Assembly: GCF_019049255.1 (NCBI RefSeq)
Contig: NZ_JAGMUJ010000033.1
Location: 111,502 to 175,501, forward strand
DNA from: Streptomyces sp. AC558_RSS880
GTDB lineage: Bacteria; Actinomycetota; Actinomycetes; Streptomycetales; Streptomycetaceae
DNA length: 64,000 nucleotides
Reading direction: 5' to 3'
The notes beneath the pieces are model-generated. The model was not told the origin of the DNA, made no database searches, and worked only from the letters and a program-made list of their open reading frames with translations. This document shows positions 43,942 to 52,792 of this stretch, in pieces (the stretch's first letter is position 1; each line of letters begins with the position of its first letter). Both the position numbers and the translations under genes were made by a program.

Positions 43942-45918
43942 TCAGACCTGCGTCCGCTCCTCGACGACCTTCGCGATCTTCGCGATGGCCTCGTCGACCG
44001 GAATGCCGTTCTCCTGCGAACCGTCGCGGTAGCGGAAGGAGACGGCGCCGTTGGCCATGTCCTCGTCGCCCGCGATGACCATGAAGGGCACCTTCTGCTT
44101 CTGGGCGTTGCGGATCTTCTTCTGCATGCGGTCCGAGGAGGAGTCGACCTCGACGCGCAGCCCCTGCTTGCGGGCCGTGTCCGCGAACTTCTCCAGGTAC
44201 TCGACGTGCGCGTCGCCGATCGGGATGCCGATCGCCTGCACCGGCGCCAGCCACGCCGGGAACGCGCCCGCGTAGTGCTCCAGGAGCACCGCGAAGAAGC
44301 GCTCGATCGAGCCGAACAGCGCGCGGTGGATCATGACCGGGCGGGTCTTGGAGCCGTCCGCGGCCGTGTACTCCAGGTCGAAGCGCTCCGGCAGGTTGAA
44401 GTCGAGCTGGATGGTCGACATCTGCCAGGTGCGGCCGATGGCGTCCTTGGCCTGGACGGAGATCTTCGGACCGTAGAACGCGGCGCCGCCCGGGTCCGCC
44501 ACGAGCTCCAGGTTCTGCTTCTCGGCGACCTGGCGCAGCGTCTCCGTGGCCTCTTCCCACGCCTCGTCGGTTCCGACGAACTTGGTCTCGTCCTTGGTGG
44601 ACAGCTCCAGGTAGAAGTCGGTCAGACCGTAGTCACGCAGCAGGTTCAGGACGAAGGTGAGCGTCCTGTCGAGCTCCTCCGACATCTGCTCGCGGGTGCA
44701 GTAGATGTGCGCGTCGTCCTGGGTGAAGCCGCGGGCCCGGGTCAGGCCGTGCACGACGCCCGACTTCTCGTAGCGGTAGACCGTGCCGAACTCGAAGAAC
44801 CTCAGGGGAAGTTCACGGTAGGACCGGCCGCGCGCGTCGAAGATCAGGTTGTGCATCGGGCAGTTCATGGGCTTGAGGTAGTAGTCCACGCCCTCGTCGA
44901 GCTGCATGGGCGGGTACATGCCGTCGGCGTACCAGTCCAGGTGGCCCGAGGTCTCGAAGAGCTTCCCCTTCGTCGCGTGCGGGGTGTAGACGAACTCGTA
45001 GCCCTCCTCCTCGTGCCTGCGCCTCGAGTAGTCCTCCATGACCCGGCGGATGATGCCGCCCTTGGGGTGGAAGACGGCGAGGCCGGAGCCGATCTGCTCC
45101 GGGATGGAGAACAGGTCCAGCTCGGAGCCGAGCTTGCGGTGGTCGCGCTTCTCGGCCTCGGCGAGGAACTCCAGGTGCGCCTTCAGCTCGTCCTTGGACG
45201 GCCAGGCGGTGCCGTAGATGCGCTGGAGCATCGGGTTCTTCTCGCTGCCGCGCCAGTAGGCGGCGGCGTTGCGCATCAGCTTGAAGGCCGGGATGTTCCG
45301 GGTGGTGGGCAGGTGGGGACCCCGGCAGAGGTCCTTCCAGCACAGGTCACCGGTCTTGGCGTCCAGGTTGTCGTAGATCGTCAGCTCGCCGGCGCCGACC
45401 TCGACGTCCGCGCCGTCGTCGCTGGAGGCCGAGCCCTTGAGGCCGATCAGCTCCAGCTTGTACGGCTCGTCGGCGAGCTCCTCGCGGGCGGCCTCGTCGG
45501 TCACCACGCGGCGGGAGAAGCGCTGGCCGCGCTTCTGAATCTCCTGCATCTTCTTCTCGATGGCCTTGAGATCCTCGGGCGTGAACGGCTTCTCCACGTC
45601 GAAGTCGTAGTAGAAGCCGTCCCGCACCGGCGGGCCGATGCCCAGCTTGGCCTCGGGGAACAGCTCCTGCACGGCCTGGGCCATGACGTGCGCGGTGGAG
45701 TGGCGCAGGATGTTGAGGCCGTCCTCGGAGGAGATCTCCACGCCCTCGACGGTCTCGCCGTCCCTGACCTCGTAGGAGAGGTCCTTGAGCTCGCCGGCCA
45801 CGCGCGCGGCGATCACCGAGCGCTCGCCGGCGAAGAGCTCGGCGGCCGTAGTGCCCGTCGTCACCACGCGTTCTTCCCGCTCGGAATCGCGTTGGATGAT
45901 CACACGGACGTCTGACAC
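43942..45918 (-). CDS. thrS: Threonyl-tRNA synthetase
   Basis: ThrRS charges tRNA-Thr. The GTG start at 45918 (AGGAGAG upstream) gives 658 residues: a TGS domain (1-60), the editing domain with HSTAHVMAQAV, the class II core with the zinc ligand in KPMNCPMH and motif 2 FRYE-like RYEKSGVVHGLTRARGFTQDDAHIYC, and an anticodon domain ending RTQV. It lies just downstream of the DUF4365 pair, 103 bp away, and has its own terminator. Confidence 0.98.
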   Translation of the reverse strand: MSDVRVIIQRDSEREERVVTTGTTAAELFAGERSVIAARVAGELKDLSYEVRDGETVEGVEISSEDGLNILRHSTAHVMAQAVQELFPEAKLGIGPPVRDGFYYDFDVEKPFTPEDLKAIEKKMQEIQKRGQRFSRRVVTDEAAREELADEPYKLELIGLKGSASSDDGADVEVGAGELTIYDNLDAKTGDLCWKDLCRGPHLPTTRNIPAFKLMRNAAAYWRGSEKNPMLQRIYGTAWPSKDELKAHLEFLAEAEKRDHRKLGSELDLFSIPEQIGSGLAVFHPKGGIIRRVMEDYSRRRHEEEGYEFVYTPHATKGKLFETSGHLDWYADGMYPPMQLDEGVDYYLKPMNCPMHNLIFDARGRSYRELPLRFFEFGTVYRYEKSGVVHGLTRARGFTQDDAHIYCTREQMSEELDRTLTFVLNLLRDYGLTDFYLELSTKDETKFVGTDEAWEEATETLRQVAEKQNLELVADPGGAAFYGPKISVQAKDAIGRTWQMSTIQLDFNLPERFDLEYTAADGSKTRPVMIHRALFGSIERFFAVLLEHYAGAFPAWLAPVQAIGIPIGDAHVEYLEKFADTARKQGLRVEVDSSSDRMQKKIRNAQKQKVPFMVIAGDEDMANGAVSFRYRDGSQENGIPVDEAIAKIAKVVEERTQV

Positions 45919-46021
45919 CGGTCTCTCCTGACTGAAGGGGGGTCGCGGCGCCATACCGGAGCGCACGCTTCCCTGGGATCGTACCGACCCGGGGCCGCCC
46001 ACCGCGAAATCAATCCTCGCC

Positions 46022-47242
46022 TCAGTCCCCGCCGCAGGCCTCCTCGAAGAAGTCGAGGTCCTCCTGGAGCGCCTTCATCAGGCGGTCCCGCTCCGCGTCG
46101 TCGACCTGTACGGGCACCACCTCGCCCGCCCCGGTGAGGCGCCGGAAGCCGCCCCGGCTCTCCAGCCGGCCGTGCACCCGGACCGGCAGTCCGACGAGGT
46201 GGGCGTGCCCGGCGATGCGGTACGCCTCCTCCTCCAGGGCGATCCGGACGTGCGGGACCTCGGCGCCGGCCAGCACCCGCAGCCGTACGGTGCCCGCGCC
46301 GCGCGGCCCCGACCTGCGCATCCGCACCACCGTGCCGGTGATCCGCACCGGCACGGACGGCTCGGCCTGGAGGTAGCGCAGGCCGGCCTCGCGCAGGGCG
46401 GGCAGGTCGCCGGGCGAGAACTCGACGGGCTCGGCCGGGGCCGCGCAGCCCTCGGGGACGCCGGCGGCCGGGGCCCACTCCACGGCGATCCGGGCGCCTT
46501 CCGAGCCCCGTACCAGGGCGACCAGCGCCTCGGTCAGCTCGTGGCTGACCCCCGCCTCCACGGCGGAGTCGAAGGCGTCCATGCCGCCGGTGGCCCGCCG
46601 GTAGTCGACGGCCTCGCGGGTGGCGTGCAGCGCCTGGTGCAGGCATACGGCGAGCGGACGGCCGGTGGCGACGGGCACGAACGCGGTCAGCCGGCGACCG
46701 CCGGGCGCGGGGCCGACCAGGACGTTCGCCAGGGAGGCGGCGGCGGCGCGCCGGTGCCGGGCGCCGTGGTAGCCGGCCCGCGCGCGCGTGGTGAGCGCGG
46801 CGGCGAGCAGCACGGCGCGGGCGGCGGTGCGCAGCCGCTCCTCGACGGTCCAGGGGGCGGCGTCCCCGGGACCGGACGGCACATCGCGCCACCAGCGGAT
46901 CTCGTCGCTGGGGACGGTGAGGGCGAGGAGGACCTCGCGGGCGGAGGGCGTGCCGCTGCGGGTCAGGGCGAGCAGGGCCTCGCCGAGCAGGTCCTCGCTG
47001 TCGGGGAAGGCACGGCTCTCGGGCACCAGCAGGCTGGTGCCGGAGCGGCCCGGTCCGGGCGGCGTCCAGCGGCTGTAGCGGCCGGGGGCGCCGCCGCGTC
47101 GCTGCCAGCCGTGCCGCTGCAGCAGGGCGGCGAGCACGGCCGGGTCGACCGCACCGGGCTCGGGCGGCGCACCCTCCCAGGCGGCGTCGGCGGGATGGGG
47201 ACGCACGGGCCTCAGGGGCTCGTCGGTCGAGCGGTGCGTCAC
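46022..47242 (-). CDS. Uncharacterised protein with OB-like C-terminal region, coupled to DUF4365 gene
   Basis: I do not recognise this 406-residue protein. The first half is Ala/Arg/Pro-rich and helical. A middle segment reads YHGARHRRAAAASLANVLVG and ATGRPLAVCLHQALHATREAV. The region from about 300 to 385 has alternating beta-strands and glycines (VRITGTVVRMRR...VRLRVLAGAEVPHVRIAL...LPVRVHGRLESRGGFRRL) that look like an OB-fold, so nucleic-acid binding is possible. It ends with an acidic helix LQEDLDFFEEACGGD. The GTG start overlaps the DUF4365 stop codon by GTGA, indicating coupled expression and probably a shared function. Confidence 0.78.
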   Translation of the reverse strand: MTHRSTDEPLRPVRPHPADAAWEGAPPEPGAVDPAVLAALLQRHGWQRRGGAPGRYSRWTPPGPGRSGTSLLVPESRAFPDSEDLLGEALLALTRSGTPSAREVLLALTVPSDEIRWWRDVPSGPGDAAPWTVEERLRTAARAVLLAAALTTRARAGYHGARHRRAAAASLANVLVGPAPGGRRLTAFVPVATGRPLAVCLHQALHATREAVDYRRATGGMDAFDSAVEAGVSHELTEALVALVRGSEGARIAVEWAPAAGVPEGCAAPAEPVEFSPGDLPALREAGLRYLQAEPSVPVRITGTVVRMRRSGPRGAGTVRLRVLAGAEVPHVRIALEEEAYRIAGHAHLVGLPVRVHGRLESRGGFRRLTGAGEVVPVQVDDAERDRLMKALQEDLDFFEEACGGD

Positions 47243-47805
47243 GGTGTCCCTCCCGTCCCGACCCGCGTCATGATCTCGCACAGCGCCCGGTCGTCGAAGA
47301 TGCGTGAGGTCGGTATCCGCACGGTCGTGCGGCGCCGGCCGGTGACCGGCTGTCCGGCGAGGTTGGTCCAGTAGCAGCAGTGCCTCAGGTCGAGCCGGTC
47401 GTGCCCGGCCCGCAGCCACTGGTCCCGCGAGCGCGGGACGATCATCACCACGAGGATCTTGTGCACCGACACGGGCGTGCGGGCGAGCTTCGTCAGGTGG
47501 TCGTTGTCGAGGGTGAAGGAGAAGGAGCGGCCCGGAGGGTTCGGAGGGATCTGGTACGTGGCCTTGAGCTGCACCTTGATGGTCACCTCGTCGTCGACGG
47601 TGTGTCCGGGCGCGCTGTGGCTGACGTGCCAGTCGATGCCGTTGTCCGGGAACGGCTGGGACAACGAGCAGCCGGCCGCGGCCGCGACGGCGTGCAGATA
47701 GCCGACCTGCAGTGTCTCCATGCAGGCGGTGGTGGCGAGAGAGCCGCGAGCGGGTGCGGCGTGCTCGGGCAGCAGCCCGCCCCGCTCGGGCTGCGCTATG
47801 GCCAT
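47239..47805 (-). CDS. DUF4365 domain protein, PD-(D/E)xK-like
   Basis: The ATG at 47805 gives 188 residues. The central region contains NGIDWHV (D58) followed by a strand ending KVQLKAT (Q79, K81), a spacing that matches a PD-(D/E)xK nuclease core of the QxK type, and fits DUF4365, which I recall as assigned to that fold. No substrate is known. The downstream gene overlaps by four bases. A DnaQ-like exonuclease gene starts 167 bp away on the opposite strand. There is no signal peptide. Nuclease activity is inferred only. Confidence 0.75.
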   Translation of the reverse strand: MAIAQPERGGLLPEHAAPARGSLATTACMETLQVGYLHAVAAAAGCSLSQPFPDNGIDWHVSHSAPGHTVDDEVTIKVQLKATYQIPPNPPGRSFSFTLDNDHLTKLARTPVSVHKILVVMIVPRSRDQWLRAGHDRLDLRHCCYWTNLAGQPVTGRRRTTVRIPTSRIFDDRALCEIMTRVGTGGTP

Positions 47806-47972
47806 GGCCAACAGCCTTCCCAACTGGTGAATCCCCGCTGCGGGCCGCTGAACTGCGCGGACCCGTACTCCTGTTGTCTCCTTCCGGCGTACGGCGCAAA
47901 CAGCCCGGGTATCACCGTTTCGGGCAGCGGACTGTGTGTCGACTGCCGATGGGGAACGAGGGGTTGTTGGGT

Positions 47973-48698
47973 ATGGCGTACTGGTACGAAGGGCCGTTGG
48001 CCGCTTTCGACACGGAGACGACGGGTGTGGACGTCGAGACCGACCGGATCGTGTCGGCCGCCCTCGTCGTGCAGGACGCGCCGGGCACCCGGCCGCGGGT
48101 GGTCCGTTGGCTGGTGAATCCGGGGGTGCCGGTGCCGGCCGGGGCAACGGAGGTGCACGGGCTGACGGACGATCATCTGCAGCGCCACGGCCGCTGGCCG
48201 GCGCCGGTGATGTACGAGGTCGCGGAGGCGCTGGCGGAGCAGGCCAGGGTGGGCCGGCCGCTGGTGGTGATGAACGCGCCGTTCGATCTGACGCTGCTGG
48301 ACCGGGAGTTGCGCCGGCACCGGGCGTCGTCGCTGGGCCGCTGGCTGGAGCGGGCGCCGCTGCTGGTGCTGGACCCCTGGGTGCTGGACAAGCACCTGGA
48401 CCGCTATCGCAAGGGCCGGCGCACGCTGACCGACCTGTGCGCGCACTACGGGGTCGCCCTGGAGGGGGCGCACGACGCGGCGGCGGACGCGGTGGCCGCG
48501 CTGGAGGTGACCCGGGCGGTGGGGCGGCGTTTCGCCTCCCGGCTGGAGCGGCTCTCTCCCGGTGAGCTGCACACCCTGCAGGCGGTGTGGCACGCGGCGC
48601 AGGCGCGGGGGCTCCAGGCGTGGTTCGCGCGCACCGGTACGGAGGAGGTGGTGGACCCGGCGTGGCCGCTGCGTCCGGATCTGCCGACGGCGGCCTGA
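47973..48698 (+). CDS. DnaQ-family 3'-5' exonuclease (DEDDh)
   Basis: The 241-residue protein has the three exonuclease motifs: ExoI FDTETTG (D13, E15), ExoII NAPFDLTLLD, and ExoIII HDAAADA with the histidine five residues before the last Asp. This is the DNA polymerase III epsilon/RNase T-type core with a C-terminal extension of about 45 residues. I use ATG 47973, which has GAGGGG upstream, over ATG 47949. It is divergent from the DUF4365 gene and convergent with the tRNA-Val gene. Confidence 0.92.
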   Translation: MAYWYEGPLAAFDTETTGVDVETDRIVSAALVVQDAPGTRPRVVRWLVNPGVPVPAGATEVHGLTDDHLQRHGRWPAPVMYEVAEALAEQARVGRPLVVMNAPFDLTLLDRELRRHRASSLGRWLERAPLLVLDPWVLDKHLDRYRKGRRTLTDLCAHYGVALEGAHDAAADAVAALEVTRAVGRRFASRLERLSPGELHTLQAVWHAAQARGLQAWFARTGTEEVVDPAWPLRPDLPTAA

Positions 48699-48718
48699 GA
48701 GCACCCCGGGGATGCAAG

Positions 48719-48747
48719 AAGCCGGTCCGTCGGGGACGGACCGGCTT
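48719..48747 (+). terminator. Hairpin after the exonuclease gene
   Basis: A perfect 13-bp stem (48719-48731 with 48735-48747) with a very short loop is followed by a T. It lies 20 bp past the exonuclease stop codon and just beyond the 3' end of the tRNA-Val gene, so it could serve both. Confidence 0.75.
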
Positions 48748-48749
48748 TC

Positions 48750-48827
48750 CCGGTGGGCGATACTGGGTTCGAACCAGTGACCTCTTCGGTGTGAACGAAG
48801 CGCTCTCCCACTGAGCTAATCGCCCGG
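48750..48827. repeat. 78-bp direct repeat containing tRNA-Val, left copy
   Basis: The sequence 48750-48827 is identical to 56323-56400. It includes a complete tRNA-Val gene plus four and two flanking bases. The two copies are 7.5 kb apart in the same orientation. Confidence 0.95.
48754..48825 (-). tRNA. tRNA-Val (anticodon CAC), copy 1
   Basis: On the minus strand the gene folds as a standard cloverleaf with acceptor GGGCGAT/ATCGCCC, anticodon loop TTCACAC (anticodon CAC) and T-loop TTCGAAC. The discriminator is A and CCA is not encoded. It reads GUG codons, which are abundant in this genome. Confidence 0.96.
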
Positions 48828-48864
48828 GAACGCACTGAACAATACAGGTCCGGGGAGGGTTCCT

Positions 48865-49314
48865 TCAAACCGCTTCCAGGTGGGCGGCCAGGCCGCGCCG
48901 GCCGGCCCGCATCATCAGGGCGTGGTTGGCGCGGAGGACGGGCCGCCCCGGCACGGCGAGCAGGCGCAGCAGCGGCTTGCGGACGTCGACCTCCTGCTCG
49001 TAGTGGGCGAGGCAGCCGTGGGGTCCCAGGCGGGTGACGGTCCAGCGGGCCCAGCCGTCGATGTCGCCGGACAGGCCGGCCTCCAGGATCCCGGTCTCCG
49101 GGTCGCGCCGGCCCTCCCGCACGGTCGAGGTCAGGTCGTACGGCAGGAGGGAGCGGATCGTGACGATCCCGCTGGTGTCGTCGAGCCGGGTGACGTCCCG
49201 TACCTGGGGCCACCACAGGGGGTAGTCCTCGATCCGCTCCAGGATCCGGTAGACCACCGGGGCGGGCGCGGACAGGGTCCACAGACTGCGGAAGCGGTGA
49301 TGGTTCCAGTCCAT
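48865..49314 (-). CDS. SRPBCC (polyketide cyclase/dehydrase-like) family protein
   Basis: The 149-residue protein starts MDWNHHRFRSLWTL and has the START-like pattern: an early helix with ERIEDYPLWWPQVRDVTRLDD, alternating strands, and a long C-terminal helix (LRANHALMMRAGRRGLAAHLEAV). Such proteins bind hydrophobic ligands or act as cyclases, but the ligand is not predictable. It lies between the first tRNA-Val gene and the rhamnogalacturonan lyase gene, on the same strand, and inside the repeat-flanked segment. Confidence 0.85.
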   Translation of the reverse strand: MDWNHHRFRSLWTLSAPAPVVYRILERIEDYPLWWPQVRDVTRLDDTSGIVTIRSLLPYDLTSTVREGRRDPETGILEAGLSGDIDGWARWTVTRLGPHGCLAHYEQEVDVRKPLLRLLAVPGRPVLRANHALMMRAGRRGLAAHLEAV

Positions 49315-49348
49315 GGACACAGTGTTCCCGTCCGCGCCCGTGATGTGC

Positions 49349-52084
49349 CTACGGCATCCGGTCCCCCAGCAGCGACAGCAGCTCGATGGCGGCGAGGCCG
49401 TAGAGCGCGGTGTCGTTAGTGGACACCCAGGTGGCCTCACTGCCGGCGACCAGGGCCGTCGGGCCGCTCACCTTCTCGGTCTTCCAGGGCGCCGACTCCT
49501 TGTAGCCGTCGGAGTTGTAGAACTTGTCCCAGGCCCGCTTCGCGAGCTTCTCGTCACCGGTCCGCACGGCGGCGTAGGCGTCGAGGCGGGAGTGGCCCTG
49601 GAAGAGGATCAGGCTGCCGAAGTGGGAGCCGTAGCGTGCCGCCTGCTCGGCCTTGGTGGCGTTGAAGTAGCGGCAGTAGTCGTAGTACGCCTCGTTGAAC
49701 TCCGGCATGTCGACGAGGTCGATGAGTTCGGCGCACAGTTCGCCCAGGCCGAAGACCGCGGACAGGTGGGAGACGCCCACCACGGGCTCGTCCGCGATCG
49801 CGAACTTCCCGGTGTCGAGGTCGTACAGACCGGTGCCCTGGACGAAGCCGTTGGGCTGGGCGGCGATGGTCTCCATGGTGGAGAGGACGCGGGCCCTGGC
49901 CTTCTCCCACTTGGGGCCCTTGCGTTCCCACTCGGTGAGCCAGGCGGAGACCAGTCCGCTCCAGTCGGTGCCGAAGCCGATCGACAGGGCGTTGCGGTCC
50001 GGCGTGTACGGCTCGGTGCGGATCTTGCGGATGGGGTCGAGGACGAGGAAGGTCTCGTCGGAGTCGACGTTGGCGTGCATGAGGTCGCCGACGCGTTCGT
50101 CGGCGGTGAGGAAGTAGTAGTAGCGGCGGTAGGTGGTGTTGGCGATGCGCTGCTGCTTGGCGCTGTCGGCGAAGTGCTGGACGCCGTGCCGGGTGCCGAG
50201 GCCGGCCCACTCGCCGATGTGGTAGACGTCGACCTCGCCGGTGTGGCGGGTCATCGCCTCGGCGAAGCGGAAGATGTCGGCGCGGCCGGAGCGCAGGTAC
50301 GCGTACCAGAGCCACAGGTCGGGTGAGAGCTCGGAGTTGTCCCAGGCGTAGCCGCCGACGTCGTACCGCCACTGGTGCCGGACGGTGTCGTAGGTGTGCA
50401 TGATGTCGCCGTAGTCCCAGAAGCCGTACCAGCGGCGCTGCTCCACCTGGTCCTTGTAGTAGGTGAAGAGGAAGTCGAGGTGGTCCTCGATCTTCGCCTT
50501 GGCCGGGGTGGAGCGGTCCGGTTCGGCGAACAGGCCCTTGCCGAAGACGCCCGCCGTGATGAGCTGCTTGGGCGGGGCGGCGAGCTGCGGGAGGACGCGG
50601 ACGGCCTCGACCTGTTCGGCGAGCTTCTCGGCGCTCGGGGTGGAGTCGTTGGCCCAGAAGAGGAGTTCGGAGGTGCGGGCGATGCCGTACGGGGTGCCGA
50701 ATCCGGGCTCGTAGTCCTCGTAGGTGATGTTGAGGCCCTCGAGCTGTTCGGGGAAGGTGTCCTGGCCCATGCCGTCGTGGTAGAAGCGCAGGTCCATGGG
50801 CTGGGCCTCGGGCGACCAGAGCCAGAGGGTGACCTCGGCCTCGTCGGTGTGGGCGTCGCGGATGTCGAGCTGGGCGGGGTGCTTCTCCCAGAAGTCGCGC
50901 AGGCCGAAGGAGAGGCCGCCGCTGACTCCGCCGACGTAGCCGAAGCCGGAAGCGCGCCGGCCACCGCCGGCGCCGATCCAGCCGTAGCCCTTCTTGGTGC
51001 GCTTGCGCAGGGTGAAGCCGTCGGCGGAGAGCTGGGAGAGGGTGTAGTCGCCCCATTCGGGGATGTACTGGAGGCGGGTGGTGACCCGCTGGTCCCAGGT
51101 GGCGGGGTCGGGGAGCTTCTCGCCGGCGAACTGGGCCGCCTGGACGGCGGCTCCGGGGTCGCGGCGCAGTCCGGTGATGCCCTTGACGGCCTCGCGGAGC
51201 AGGCCGGTGCCCTCGCCGCCGAGGCGGATGTGGCGGTCGTAGGACTCGTCGCGCAGGGGGACGGTGAAGCGGACGCCGAGGCCGCGGATGAAGTCGCCGC
51301 TCGCCTTGCCGGGTTCCTGCTTCCCGTCGTAGGTGATGGTGTGCACCATGCGGAAGGAGTCGGCGCCGGCGTAGAAGTAGAGGCGGACGGAGAAGGGCAG
51401 CAGGTCGCGGTGGCCCTTGCGGTGCTTTCCGTCGACGCGGACGACCGCGCGGACGGGGCCGTCCTGTTCGACGGTGACGTCGGTGACGGCGCCGTCGAAG
51501 CGTTCGGTCCTGACGGTGGTCTGGTCGCCGTCCTCGTACTCGGGCTGGCGCAGGACGACGAGGCGGCCGTTCCTGGCGATCTCGGTGGAGCCGCGGGTGA
51601 CCGACTTGACGAGGGTGGCGCCGGACGTGCCGATCCTCGCGGTGATGACGCCGGTCGAGACGTCGATGGTGCCGCCGCGCCGGTCGACGGTGACCTTCTT
51701 CTCGGGTGCGGCGGGCGCCCCGGCGGTCAGGGTGAGCTTTCCGGAGCCCGAACTCACCGCGTGCGCGGTCCACTTGAGGGAGCCGTCGGGCCAGTAGGCG
51801 ATCGGCCAGGACTGGACGGGGACGGACTTCCCGTCGGCGTCGGTCAGCGCGAAGGTCTGGTCCTCCTGGTGGGCGCCCCTGGGCCAGGGCACGCCGACGG
51901 TGGAGCCGGGGGCCGCGCCGAGGCCGCCGTCCTCCAGCCAGTCGAGGGTGACCGGGTCGGCGTCGGCGGCTTCCGCGCGGGGCGCGGCGGCGGCGTTCGG
52001 CGTTCCCAGGGCCCAGCTGAACTGGGCGGCGGCTCCGGCGACGGCGGCCGCCTTGAGCAGGGATCTGCGGGGGATGGGGGACAT
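49349..52084 (-). CDS. Secreted YetA/exo-rhamnogalacturonan lyase-like protein (Tat substrate)
   Basis: The 911-residue protein starts MSPIPRRSLLKAAAVAGAAA, a twin-arginine signal ending near AAAA at about 33. The rest resembles the YetA / PcRGLX-type exo-rhamnogalacturonan lyase family (PL26-like), with an N-terminal beta domain and an alpha/alpha region rich in Trp and Tyr (RRWYGFWDYGDIMHTYD, WRYDVGGYAWDNSELSPDLWLWY). It probably removes unsaturated rhamnose-galacturonate units outside the cell. It is the last gene of the transporter cassette, 98 bp after the DUF624 gene. The family call rests on recalled similarity and context. Confidence 0.82.
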   Translation of the reverse strand: MSPIPRRSLLKAAAVAGAAAQFSWALGTPNAAAAPRAEAADADPVTLDWLEDGGLGAAPGSTVGVPWPRGAHQEDQTFALTDADGKSVPVQSWPIAYWPDGSLKWTAHAVSSGSGKLTLTAGAPAAPEKKVTVDRRGGTIDVSTGVITARIGTSGATLVKSVTRGSTEIARNGRLVVLRQPEYEDGDQTTVRTERFDGAVTDVTVEQDGPVRAVVRVDGKHRKGHRDLLPFSVRLYFYAGADSFRMVHTITYDGKQEPGKASGDFIRGLGVRFTVPLRDESYDRHIRLGGEGTGLLREAVKGITGLRRDPGAAVQAAQFAGEKLPDPATWDQRVTTRLQYIPEWGDYTLSQLSADGFTLRKRTKKGYGWIGAGGGRRASGFGYVGGVSGGLSFGLRDFWEKHPAQLDIRDAHTDEAEVTLWLWSPEAQPMDLRFYHDGMGQDTFPEQLEGLNITYEDYEPGFGTPYGIARTSELLFWANDSTPSAEKLAEQVEAVRVLPQLAAPPKQLITAGVFGKGLFAEPDRSTPAKAKIEDHLDFLFTYYKDQVEQRRWYGFWDYGDIMHTYDTVRHQWRYDVGGYAWDNSELSPDLWLWYAYLRSGRADIFRFAEAMTRHTGEVDVYHIGEWAGLGTRHGVQHFADSAKQQRIANTTYRRYYYFLTADERVGDLMHANVDSDETFLVLDPIRKIRTEPYTPDRNALSIGFGTDWSGLVSAWLTEWERKGPKWEKARARVLSTMETIAAQPNGFVQGTGLYDLDTGKFAIADEPVVGVSHLSAVFGLGELCAELIDLVDMPEFNEAYYDYCRYFNATKAEQAARYGSHFGSLILFQGHSRLDAYAAVRTGDEKLAKRAWDKFYNSDGYKESAPWKTEKVSGPTALVAGSEATWVSTNDTALYGLAAIELLSLLGDRMP

Positions 52085-52182
52085 GGCCTTTCCTTTCCGT
52101 TGCGACGAGCAAGGTGATGTCAAGGGCATGACAGAAAGAGGTGCGGCGCCGAAGCGCCGACCTCGAGAAGGGGCACCGCCCG

Positions 52183-52782
52183 TCAGCGGTGCCGGTACCG
52201 CTCCTCCACGGCGACGGCCGCCGCCGCGACGGCCCCCAGGACGGGGACCGCCAGCGGCGGGACGAACCCCGCGGACAGGGCCACGACGGCCAGTCCGCAG
52301 ACGACCAGGAAGGACCCGGCGGGGTCGAGCACGGTCCGCCGCCCGGCGTCCGCGAGCAGCGCCCGCCAGGTCGCACCGGGCTCCCAGACGGCGGCCGCCC
52401 GCAGCAGGGCCACGGCGGCTCCGATCAGCGCGAGGACACCGACGGCCCCGACGAGCGGCCCGCCGGGAAGTCCGGCCCGCGCGGCCAGGACGTCGACCCA
52501 GACCGCGACGGCGACCGCCCACCCGGCGAGCCCGACGGCCCACCCGCCGCGCACGGCCGTACGGAAGTCCGTGACGAACTCCCGCAGGCCGCCGCCCTGG
52601 TGGGTGGTACGGCGCCGCAGGTGCCGCGCGCCGGCGGCGAAGGCCGCGGGGTAGGTGACGACCCCGAGGCAGGCCACGGCGATCCACACGCCGGTGAGCA
52701 GGCACTCGGCGAAGACCGCGAAGCGCTCGCCGAACACGGACTCCCTGCGCGAGGTGCGCGCCTTCACACGTGCTTGCGCCAT
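52183..52782 (-). CDS. DUF624 / YesL-like membrane protein
   Basis: The 199-residue protein has five hydrophobic segments, with the DUF624 pattern in the first half (FAECLLTGVWIAVACLGVVTYPAAFAAGARHLRR). DUF624 genes such as yesL accompany sugar ABC transporter genes for pectin-type oligosaccharides in Bacillus, but their role is unknown. Here it lies directly after the second permease gene (10 bp gap) and before the lyase, so it belongs to the same operon. Confidence 0.85.
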   Translation of the reverse strand: MAQARVKARTSRRESVFGERFAVFAECLLTGVWIAVACLGVVTYPAAFAAGARHLRRRTTHQGGGLREFVTDFRTAVRGGWAVGLAGWAVAVAVWVDVLAARAGLPGGPLVGAVGVLALIGAAVALLRAAAVWEPGATWRALLADAGRRTVLDPAGSFLVVCGLAVVALSAGFVPPLAVPVLGAVAAAAVAVEERYRHR

Positions 52783-52792
52783 GGTGACCGCC

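Noticed and set aside
49554..52376. 940-codon minus-strand frame overlapping the YetA-like gene
   Set aside because: It is the alternate frame of the lyase gene, extremely rich in Arg/Pro/His, with no family features. The Tat signal and conserved motifs lie in the other frame.
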